NCBI GenBank assembly: GCA_016938515.1
Contig: JAFGUM010000360.1
Location: 1-5,186 of the forward strand
From: Spirochaetales bacterium
Lineage (GTDB): Bacteria; Spirochaetota; Spirochaetia; Treponematales; UBA12059
Direction: 5' to 3'
Length of the DNA stretch: 5,186 bases
Position numbers and translations under genes: made by a program. Below, one piece after another: positions 1 to 4,709 of this stretch (within the stretch, counting starts at the first letter, position 1; every line of letters begins with the position of its first letter). The notes under the pieces were generated by a model. That model saw nothing but the letters and a program-made list of their open reading frames with translations. It did no database searches and was not told the DNA's origin.

Positions 1-201
1 AGCCAGCGCTTCCGGAGTCCTGGTGCCACAGTCTATGAGCACGTGGTCTGATCCTTTAACGACCAGCACATTGTTCTGGTAGAACTTCTTGGTAAACGCG
101 CTGCCGGCGCCGATAAATGTAAGTGATAGCGATTCGTCGTCGCGCACAAGCGAAACTCTGGGGGGCTCGTCGCCGCGCGACTTCGTCGTTGTTTTATTCA
201 T
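1..201 (-). CDS. MBL-fold metal-dependent hydrolase, N-terminal part (runs off the left edge)
   Basis: The reverse strand is open from an ATG at 201 to the window edge, giving 67 codons with no stop. After a hydrophilic lead of about 25 residues comes LTFIGAGSAF (residues 27-36), then KKFYQNN, LVVKG and LIDCGT (residues 55-60). This is the pattern of the first beta strands of the metallo-beta-lactamase fold, in which a Gly-rich GxGS turn precedes a buried strand ending in D-C-G. The zinc-binding HxHxDH motif would lie beyond the edge, so neither catalysis nor substrate can be read here. Treponema-type genomes carry MBL proteins with a very similar start; that is memory, not a search. No Shine-Dalgarno precedes the ATG, and a strong promoter ends only 7 nt upstream, so the mRNA may be leaderless. 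A GTG at 147-145 is an alternative start that would remove the first 18 residues. The gene is divergent from the M23 gene. Confidence 0.75.
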   Translation of the reverse strand, partial: MNKTTTKSRGDEPPRVSLVRDDESLSLTFIGAGSAFTKKFYQNNVLVVKGSDHVLIDCGTRTPEALA

Positions 202-208
202 CGGATTC

Positions 209-237
209 AGTATACTGTATGAACGGTCACTTTTCAA
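209..237 (-). promoter_or_regulatory. sigma70-type promoter for the leftward MBL-fold gene
   Basis: Read on the minus strand, TTGAAA (237-232) is followed by a 17-nt spacer and TATACT (214-209), each hexamer 5/6 to consensus. The predicted transcription start lies near 202-203, directly at the ATG at 201. The -10 lies in a 10-bp palindrome, CAGTATACTG (208-217). Confidence 0.7.
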
Positions 238-246
238 AAATATAGC

Positions 247-269
247 ACGCCGTTGCGTTTCAACGGCGT
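247..269. promoter_or_regulatory. perfect 9-bp inverted repeat between divergent promoters, candidate operator
   Basis: ACGCCGTTG (247-255) and CAACGGCGT (261-269) are exact reverse complements separated by CGTTT. The repeat centre (258) lies 21 nt from the nearest base of both the leftward -35 (237) and the rightward -35 (279), so it is symmetric with respect to both promoters. This placement fits a dimeric transcription factor acting on both genes. It could also be a hairpin in RNA reading through. No regulator gene is adjacent within the window. Confidence 0.5.
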
Positions 270-278
270 CGGGACTAT

Positions 279-308
279 TTGACAATTCGTGGTCCGTCAT
301 GCTAATAT
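279..308 (+). promoter_or_regulatory. sigma70-type promoter for the M23-bactofilin gene run
   Basis: A perfect TTGACA (279-284) is followed by an 18-nt spacer and TAATAT (303-308, 4/6 to TATAAT). The predicted start lies near 315, giving a 5' leader of about 25 nt before the GTG start of the M23 gene and leaving room for its Shine-Dalgarno. This is the only good promoter I see upstream of the plus-strand genes. Confidence 0.6.
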
Positions 309-327
309 TTACTGATTTCAACACTTC

Positions 328-332
328 GGAGG
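328..332 (+). promoter_or_regulatory. Shine-Dalgarno fixing the GTG start of the M23 gene
   Basis: GGAGG lies 7 nt before the GTG at 340. The GTG at 336 is in another frame, and no ATG codon lies nearby in the correct frame. The site supports GTG 340 as the start. Confidence 0.75.
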
Positions 333-339
333 CCCGTGG

Positions 340-1371
340 GTGGCGACGCTGAAACGATACAAAGAGTATGAAAAATCGTTCGCGAAGCGCATAGGTTCCT
401 CGATACGAGCCTTTTTCAGTGTTCTGGCCAGTGCTGTAGCCAGGTTTTTCCACGCGGGCAGGCAGAAAATTACCATTATGCTCGTGCCGCACACCGAGAA
501 ACGCATACTGAACCTCCAGATAAGCTTTTTTGGCCTCGCCGCTTCCGCCATCGTCATCCTTGGCGTAGCGGGTTTCTTCGCCTATTCCAGCGCCGGGTAC
601 GGCGAAGTCGCGGGCAAGCTGGCGGGCAAAACAGAAGCGCTCAACGCGACACAGGCCGATCTTGACGCCATCCGTGACAGCACGAGCCGCCTCGTCAAGG
701 CAGCCCGATCATTTCAGGTGGCGCTTGATTCTACGCTGTCCACCATAGGCGTACAGAACCAGCAGGACGACGCGGCAAAGGCCGACGGCGATCTCGCCGC
801 GTTCTTTTCACCTTCCGACGTAGTGTCCGGGCGGCTACGGGAAGCGGCTGAAATAGAACGAGTGAGCGGGTACCTCGAGCGGTCGGTCAAGCCACTTACC
901 GAGCTGGGGGACACGATTGCCGCACAGGGCGGCATACTTTCAGAAATACCCAATATCTGGCCCATCAAGGGCGGTATCGGGCATATTTCCATGTACTACG
1001 GCCAAAACGAGAATCCGATCTACGGTTCGTGGTACATACACAAAGGCATAGACCTGTCCACCTTCCGTTCTGGCGACCCGGTACTGGCTACCGCCGACGG
1101 CAAGGTTGTTACGGTAGCGTACGATATCAGCCTGGGAAACTACATCATCATAGAGCATAAACACGGATTTCTTACTCGCTACGCTCACCTCAACGCGTTC
1201 AGGGTGCAGAAAGGCGCCATCGTCAAGCAGGGCCAGATCATCGGCTACATCGGCAATACCGGCTTGTCTACCGGCCCCCACCTGCACTACGAAGTTCACC
1301 TCGGCACAGAAACCATAGACCCTCTCAGGTTCCTCAACATCCGCTCCGGCTCAGCATCATTGACGCGGTAG
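340..1371 (+). CDS. membrane-anchored M23-family (LytM-type) peptidoglycan endopeptidase
   Basis: 343 residues from a GTG start with a GGAGG site 7 nt upstream. A basic cytoplasmic N-terminus (1-59) is followed by one transmembrane segment (about 60-82) and a helical stretch (about 86-200). The C-terminal M23 lysostaphin/LytM domain occupies about 205-335. Zinc ligands expected for the family are present: H234 and D238 in HKGID, and H316 in HLHYE. The catalytic histidines H283 (YAHLN) and H314 are also intact, so the enzyme is predicted active, cutting peptide cross-bridges of peptidoglycan in the periplasm. The anchor orientation (basic N-terminus inside, domain outside) fits. The bactofilin gene starts 22 nt downstream. 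M23 peptidase-bactofilin pairs are known in several bacteria, where the scaffold positions or controls the hydrolase to shape the cell. Family assignment is firm; the shape role is inferred from the neighbour. Confidence 0.95.
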   Translation: MATLKRYKEYEKSFAKRIGSSIRAFFSVLASAVARFFHAGRQKITIMLVPHTEKRILNLQISFFGLAASAIVILGVAGFFAYSSAGYGEVAGKLAGKTEALNATQADLDAIRDSTSRLVKAARSFQVALDSTLSTIGVQNQQDDAAKADGDLAAFFSPSDVVSGRLREAAEIERVSGYLERSVKPLTELGDTIAAQGGILSEIPNIWPIKGGIGHISMYYGQNENPIYGSWYIHKGIDLSTFRSGDPVLATADGKVVTVAYDISLGNYIIIEHKHGFLTRYAHLNAFRVQKGAIVKQGQIIGYIGNTGLSTGPHLHYEVHLGTETIDPLRFLNIRSGSASLTR

Positions 1372-1393
1372 CGGTCGACGGGTACGATACGCC

Positions 1394-1867
1394 ATGCCTG
1401 TCCCCAAGGACGTACTCGTAAATACGCTACTCGGCCCCGAAAGTTCGTTTCGGGGAGATCTTGTCGTTGATGGCTTCGTGCGCGTTGATGGCGACATGCG
1501 GGGCTCTATTCGGGCGAGCGGCAAGGTCGTGGTCAGTGAGTCGGCCAGGTGCGACGCGTCCATAGTAGCGCGCGCGGCTGTTGTAGGTGGCGTGGTTAGA
1601 GGCGACGTGTGCGTCTCGGAGCGCCTGACCATCCTGGATGGCGGCGTCATAGTTGGCGACGTTTTCGCGCCACGGCTTGATGCCGATGGCGACATAGTCA
1701 TACACGGCGACGTTGCCGTACCTGGTTCAATAGAAGGAACCGAAGAAGCAATGCTCGCCTTCATACGCAGGCGGGGCTCCAAAATTAGGCCGTTTGGTTT
1801 TGATGCTCCCATCGACGAGGTGCGGATGGAAACCGCTACGGCCACCGGACAAGCATGGCGAAAATAG
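1394..1867 (+). CDS. bactofilin (polymer-forming cytoskeletal protein)
   Basis: 157 residues, close to the usual bactofilin size. The central part (about 14-115) is a run of short beta segments with regularly spaced small and hydrophobic residues and recurring Gly-Asp turns (FRGDLVVDG, VDGDMRGSI, VRGDV, IVGDV, IHGDV). This is the right-handed beta-helix signature of the bactofilin core. Short non-helical tails flank it, with a basic segment (RRRGSK, about 125-130) in the C-terminal tail. Bactofilins self-assemble into filaments without nucleotide and scaffold cell-wall enzymes at the inner membrane. The start is ATG 1394, 22 nt after the M23 stop. The Shine-Dalgarno is weak, so translation may be coupled to the upstream gene. 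No other in-frame start was found back to the upstream stop. The 3' end overlaps yaaR by 13 nt. The family call is confident; a partner role with the M23 enzyme is inferred. Confidence 0.9.
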   Translation: MPVPKDVLVNTLLGPESSFRGDLVVDGFVRVDGDMRGSIRASGKVVVSESARCDASIVARAAVVGGVVRGDVCVSERLTILDGGVIVGDVFAPRLDADGDIVIHGDVAVPGSIEGTEEAMLAFIRRRGSKIRPFGFDAPIDEVRMETATATGQAWRK

Positions 1868-2346
1868 CGCTTCCCGATCCTTTGCTCACCGGTCTGGTGC
1901 CGGGTCTCTCGGGGCGCAAGACAGAAAAGAAAAAAGAGCCAGTCAAAGCCGCAACCTTCCGGTCTGCGCTTGCCGAGGCTTCGCAAACCGAACTGACACC
2001 AGCTGCGGAAGGTGTACCGTTCTCCGAGGCCGAAGCCGCAGAACTGCTGGATGCTGTTCACGCATCGGGGGAAGAGCTCAAGCGCGATCCCAACGCTGAC
2101 AACGTCAGAGCGTACAAGGCAGCCGTCCGCAATTTTGTACACTACGTCGTTGATCGCGCGTACGACGTTTCCGAGAAAACTTCGGGTGGAAACATCCTCA
2201 AGAGGAAGAAATTTACCACCGTCGTCGTAATAGACGAGCGGCTCGAGCGTCTGGGCGCTGAAGTCCTGTCAGCCCAGAGGGACAAGCTCGAGATACTACG
2301 GCGCATCGACGAGATTCACGGCTTGCTCGTCGATCTGTTGCGCTAG
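1855..2346 (+). CDS. yaaR: YaaR family protein (DUF327)
   Basis: 163 residues, slightly longer than typical YaaR (about 145). A disordered Lys/Ala/Glu-rich N-terminus (about 18-55) precedes an all-alpha region. Recognisable family features are the helix with ENVRAYK-like spacing (here NADNVRAYKAAVRNFV, about 81-96), VVDRAYDV, the basic RKKFTTVVVID segment (about 117-127) and the C-terminal amphipathic helix ending EIHGLLVDLL. No enzymatic motif or membrane segment is seen. The function of YaaR is not established; in Bacillus the gene lies between yaaQ and holB, next to ricT. It starts inside the bactofilin gene with only a weak purine stretch upstream, so translational coupling is likely. The next gene, after a 60-nt gap, is ricT, the same partner as in Firmicutes. 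Assignment rests on motif resemblance recalled from memory. Confidence 0.82.
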   Translation: MAKIALPDPLLTGLVPGLSGRKTEKKKEPVKAATFRSALAEASQTELTPAAEGVPFSEAEAAELLDAVHASGEELKRDPNADNVRAYKAAVRNFVHYVVDRAYDVSEKTSGGNILKRKKFTTVVVIDERLERLGAEVLSAQRDKLEILRRIDEIHGLLVDLLR

Positions 2347-2368
2347 AGGCACCTGCCCTGAACCAGAA

Positions 2369-2391
2369 CCGGCTTCACAACGCGGAGCCGG
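2369..2391 (+). other. potential RNA hairpin in the yaaR-ricT gap
   Basis: CCGGCTTC (2369-2376) can pair with GCGGAGCCGG-side bases 2384-2391 in an 8-bp stem that includes one G-U pair, closing a 7-nt loop. No T-run follows, so it is not an intrinsic terminator. It ends 3 nt before the ricT Shine-Dalgarno (2395-2402) and could influence ricT translation or mRNA processing. Confidence 0.35.
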
Positions 2392-2394
2392 GCT

Positions 2395-2402
2395 AGAGGA
2401 GA
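2395..2402 (+). promoter_or_regulatory. ricT ribosome binding site
   Basis: AGAGGAGA precedes two consecutive ATG codons at 2407 and 2410. The GGAG core (2398-2401) lies 5 nt from the first ATG and 8 nt from the second, so either could be used; they differ by one residue. Confidence 0.7.
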
Positions 2403-2406
2403 AGCG

Positions 2407-3348
2407 ATGATGATTGAAGATACCGGATACGAACCTGGTGACGAAGACCTCAGCCACCTCGAAGACGAGGCTCCGGACACTACCGAGCAAACAGCCTCGT
2501 ACACCGAATTGCCTGATCCGCTGTACCGCCTCAGGGCTGACCCATACAACGAGTCGTACTACGCCTCGTGCGTCAGCCCTCTCGAGCCAGGCACCAAGGT
2601 CGTAGCGCCTACACGGTACGGCAAGGATATATGCACGGTGCTCGGCATAGTCAAAGCGCCCGGTTTTGTACGCGTAGACGACATCGCCAGGATTGAGCGC
2701 ATCGCTACCCCTGAAGACGAGGCACGACGAGCGCTTGATGTCGAAAAAGAACGCAAGGCTTTTACGTTGTGCCAGGAAAAAATCAAATCGCACAACCTGC
2801 CAATGAAGCTCGTATTCGCGCATTACCTGTTTGAAGAACCCAAAGTACTGTTCTTCTTTACAGCCGACTCACGAGTAGACTTCAGGAACCTCGTCAAAGA
2901 TCTCGTAGCTGTGTTCAAAATGAGGATAGAGTTGCGGCAGATTGGCGTACGCGATGAAGCCAGGGTCGTTGGCGGGTGCGGCGTCTGCGGTCGCGTGCTG
3001 TGCTGTCACGGCGTAACCGACAAGCTCGTGCCCGTATCGATAAAGATGGCCAAAGACCAGAACCTGTCCCTCAACTCGCTTAAAATCTCAGGGCCGTGCG
3101 GCAGGCTACTCTGCTGTCTGGCGTACGAGTACGGATTTTACCGCGAGGCGAGACGGTCTATGCCAAACGAGGGGGCACGAATATCCTATGACGGTACTAC
3201 GTTCCGTGTCATAGAGGTAAACGTCCCCGCGGGTCGCTTGCGCCTGTCGGGAGAAGACGGTCGATACCTTGACGCGAACGCGTCCCGTTTTGTACAGAAA
3301 GACAATCGATGGGTATTGCTCGAAGAAGAACTGGAGCAGGAGGAGTAG
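2407..3348 (+). CDS. ricT: RicT/YaaT, PSP1-domain iron-sulfur regulatory protein
   Basis: 313 residues, about 40 more than B. subtilis RicT (about 275), because of a strongly acidic N-terminal extension (about 1-35). The PSP1 C-terminal domain spans about 110-200. The family hallmark follows: CGVCGRVLCC (191-200), PVSIKMAKDQNLSLN, and KISGPCGRLLCC (second cluster C231, C236, C237). In Bacillus, RicT with RicA and RicF forms the RicAFT complex, which carries [4Fe-4S] clusters on conserved cysteines and promotes RNase Y-dependent mRNA maturation and developmental decisions. RicA and RicF are not in this window. C191 gives a CxxC pair that I do not recall in Bacillus. The C-terminal tail is Glu-rich (EEELEQEE), and its codons contain the Shine-Dalgarno of the next gene, which starts directly after the stop. 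The family call is very secure; function in this organism is inferred. Confidence 0.93.
   Translation: MMIEDTGYEPGDEDLSHLEDEAPDTTEQTASYTELPDPLYRLRADPYNESYYASCVSPLEPGTKVVAPTRYGKDICTVLGIVKAPGFVRVDDIARIERIATPEDEARRALDVEKERKAFTLCQEKIKSHNLPMKLVFAHYLFEEPKVLFFFTADSRVDFRNLVKDLVAVFKMRIELRQIGVRDEARVVGGCGVCGRVLCCHGVTDKLVPVSIKMAKDQNLSLNSLKISGPCGRLLCCLAYEYGFYREARRSMPNEGARISYDGTTFRVIEVNVPAGRLRLSGEDGRYLDANASRFVQKDNRWVLLEEELEQEE
3338..3343 (+). promoter_or_regulatory. dCMP deaminase ribosome binding site inside the end of ricT
   Basis: AGGAGG lies 5 nt before ATG 3349, within the last codons of ricT (Gln-Glu-Glu-stop). It supports the start and indicates coupled translation of ricT and the deaminase gene. 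Confidence 0.8.
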
Positions 3349-3840
3349 ATGTCTGACGGCGAGTACAAGAGACCTACCTGGGATGAGTATTTTATGGAGG
3401 TTTGCCGCTCCATCGCCAAACGGGCAACCTGCGATCGCGGCAGATCCGGCTGCGTCATAGCCAAGGACAACCAGATTCTGGCAACCGGCTACGTAGGCTC
3501 TCCCTCGGGACTGCCGCACTGCGACGAAGTGGGGCACCTGTTTACCAAGACCATCCACGCTGATGGCACGGAGTCAAACCACTGTGTTCGCAGCGTGCAC
3601 GCTGAGCAGAATGCTATCTGCCAGGCGGCCAGGCGAGGCATAGCCATAGAAGGAGCAACCCTGTACTGCAAGATGACGCCGTGCCGGGCCTGCGCCATGA
3701 TGATAATCAACTGCGGTATCGTGCGAGTCGTCTGTGAACGCAAGTATCACGCGGGCGTGGAGAGCGAGGAGATGTTCCGGCAGGTGGGGATACACCTCGA
3801 GTACGTTGAAGACGAAGTAGAGCGCTACGAAAGGCAGTAA
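3349..3840 (+). CDS. deoxycytidylate (dCMP) deaminase family, ComEB-like
   Basis: 163 residues, usual for the family. The cytidine/deoxycytidylate deaminase zinc site is complete: H84-A-E86 (zinc ligand and catalytic glutamate) and P111-C112-x-x-C115 (two zinc ligands). The N-terminal WDEYF, the TCDR segment around C28 and GSPSGLPHC (50-58) match dCMP deaminases rather than tRNA or free-base deaminases. The reaction expected is dCMP to dUMP plus ammonia, supplying dUMP for thymidylate synthesis in the cytoplasm. C28, H57/C58, H70 and H78 could form the second, structural zinc site known from phage T4 dCMP deaminase. The usual GYNG motif reads GYVG here, with Val48 in place of Asn. The start abuts the ricT stop and has a strong Shine-Dalgarno. 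A hairpin with a T-run directly follows the stop codon. Family confident; exact substrate (dCMP versus a related nucleotide) slightly less so. Confidence 0.92.
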   Translation: MSDGEYKRPTWDEYFMEVCRSIAKRATCDRGRSGCVIAKDNQILATGYVGSPSGLPHCDEVGHLFTKTIHADGTESNHCVRSVHAEQNAICQAARRGIAIEGATLYCKMTPCRACAMMIINCGIVRVVCERKYHAGVESEEMFRQVGIHLEYVEDEVERYERQ

Positions 3841-3841
3841 G

Positions 3842-3871
3842 CCGCCTCCAGCTTGAAGCAGGCGGGCTTTT
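3842..3871 (+). terminator. putative weak intrinsic terminator or attenuator after the deaminase gene
   Basis: CCGCCT (3842-3847) pairs with AGGCGG (3860-3865). Inside, after a 3-nt bulge, GCT (3851-3853) pairs with AGC (3857-3859) around a TGA loop. Two bases later come four T (3868-3871). The GC-rich stem and short U-run resemble a Rho-independent terminator, but the U-run is short and interrupted by C, so readthrough into the next gene at 3882 is likely. Confidence 0.5.
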
Positions 3872-3881
3872 CGGGTACGGT

Positions 3882-4709
3882 GTGCGCGTGGGCATACGAA
3901 TCCTGTACATCGGCGAGATAGTAGGTCGGGTTGGCATTTTCTCCGTTAAAAAGTTGCTGCCACAGCTAAAGCGGCAGTACGAAGCGGATCTTGTAATAGC
4001 CTGCGCCAATGGCGCTACCGGAGGGGCCGGCATCGGCAAGGCTCACTCTGTCTATCTGCACAAGCTGGGCATAGACGTGCTCACCACCGGTGAAGCGGCT
4101 TTTTACAAGAAAGACATTGTAGAGGCTTTTCCAAAAACATCATGGCTGCTCAGACCCATCAACTACCCGCCGGGAGTACCCGGACGTGGGTTTCGCGCCT
4201 GCCAGACGTCCAAGGGGGCGGTCGTCGTCGTGCAACTTCTCGGACAGGCCGGCTTCCAGCGCGTACATCTGGACAATCCGTTTCAGGTCATAGACGCAGC
4301 CTTGCCACGGCTCAAAGAGCTCTCGGCAGCGGTGATACTCGACTTCAGGGCGCCTACCACGGCAGAACGTCGCGCAATGATCAGGCACGTCGACGGCAGG
4401 GTAAGCGCGGTACTCGGCTCGTACGGCAGGGCATTGACCGCTGATGCGTCAATTTCAGTTGCGGGAACGGCTTCAATCACCGACACCGGCCGTACGGGAA
4501 GCCTCATGTCGGTCGGCGGCATGGACGCCGACACCCGTATAGGAGAATACCTGAGCGGCGTACCCGTATGGGCAAAAGACGCTGTTGCGACTCCAGAGTT
4601 GCAAGCGTGCGTACTGGAACTGGACACTGACGGCAGGGCGCAAAGCATCGAGACCCTGCGCGTACCGTGCGAGGAGGAATTCAATGAAGGAACGCGGAAT
4701 AGCGACTAA
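3882..4709 (+). CDS. YmdB-family (TIGR00282-like) protein, predicted catalytically inactive
   Basis: 275 residues, matching the YmdB phosphodiesterase family (about 265) over its whole length. Retained scaffold motifs are ILYIGEIVG (7-15), LLPQLKRQY, LRPINYPPGVPG (90-101), DNPFQVID (131-138), VDGRVSAVLGS (170-180), LTAD and TASITDTGRTG. Positions that bind the two metals in B. subtilis YmdB appear replaced: D8 by E12, E39 by N43, N40 by G44, N67 by E71, H150 by R156, H175 by Y181 and H177 by R183. The catalytic H68 is A72. Without these, cyclic-nucleotide phosphodiesterase activity is unlikely, and a binding or regulatory role is more plausible. The reading frame is intact and overlaps rseC by 26 nt, so it is not a decaying pseudogene. 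The start is GTG 3882 or GTG 3888; neither has a clear Shine-Dalgarno. No transmembrane segment is seen. Family assignment is confident; inactivity is inferred from a by-eye alignment. Confidence 0.88.
   Translation: MRVGIRILYIGEIVGRVGIFSVKKLLPQLKRQYEADLVIACANGATGGAGIGKAHSVYLHKLGIDVLTTGEAAFYKKDIVEAFPKTSWLLRPINYPPGVPGRGFRACQTSKGAVVVVQLLGQAGFQRVHLDNPFQVIDAALPRLKELSAAVILDFRAPTTAERRAMIRHVDGRVSAVLGSYGRALTADASISVAGTASITDTGRTGSLMSVGGMDADTRIGEYLSGVPVWAKDAVATPELQACVLELDTDGRAQSIETLRVPCEEEFNEGTRNSD
4672..4677 (+). promoter_or_regulatory. Shine-Dalgarno deciding the rseC start
   Basis: A consensus AGGAGG lies 6 nt before ATG 4684, inside the end of the YmdB-family gene. It selects 4684 over the in-frame ATG at 4585, which would add 33 residues wholly overlapping the upstream gene and unlike any RseC N-terminus. 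Confidence 0.85.

Noticed and set aside
189..216. Second rightward promoter using the palindromic TATACT (211-216) with TTGTTT upstream
   Set aside because: The -35 matches only 3/6 and the spacer is 16 nt. The palindrome is sufficiently explained by the leftward -10, and TTGACA-18-TAATAT is a better rightward candidate.
89..352. 87-codon plus-strand frame across the divergent promoter region
   Set aside because: It is antisense to the MBL-fold gene, crosses both promoters and the inverted repeat, and has no Shine-Dalgarno or motif.
1357..2142. 261-codon open frame on the minus strand opposite bactofilin and yaaR
   Set aside because: Its composition (runs of Ser, Thr, Pro, Arg) is the mirror of plus-strand codon bias. 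It lacks recognisable motifs, and both plus-strand genes beneath it have clear family signatures.
2369..2391. Hairpin before ricT as a terminator
   Set aside because: No T-run follows, and it sits 3 nt before the ricT Shine-Dalgarno. It is kept only as a possible RNA structure.
2296..2823. 175-codon minus-strand frame opposite the start of ricT
   Set aside because: No family resemblance was seen, and it lies antisense to a well-supported RicT coding sequence.
3106..3558. 150-codon minus-strand frame across the ricT-deaminase junction
   Set aside because: It spans two firmly identified plus-strand genes and shows no motif of its own.
4585..4683. Upstream in-frame ATG start for rseC adding 33 residues
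   Set aside because: The extension overlaps the YmdB-family gene in another frame, is unlike RseC N-termini, and ATG 4684 has a consensus AGGAGG at ideal spacing.
3882..4709. YmdB-family gene as a pseudogene because its active site is lost
   Set aside because: The frame is full-length and uninterrupted, scaffold motifs are preserved, and rseC translation is embedded in its 3' end, which points to a maintained gene.
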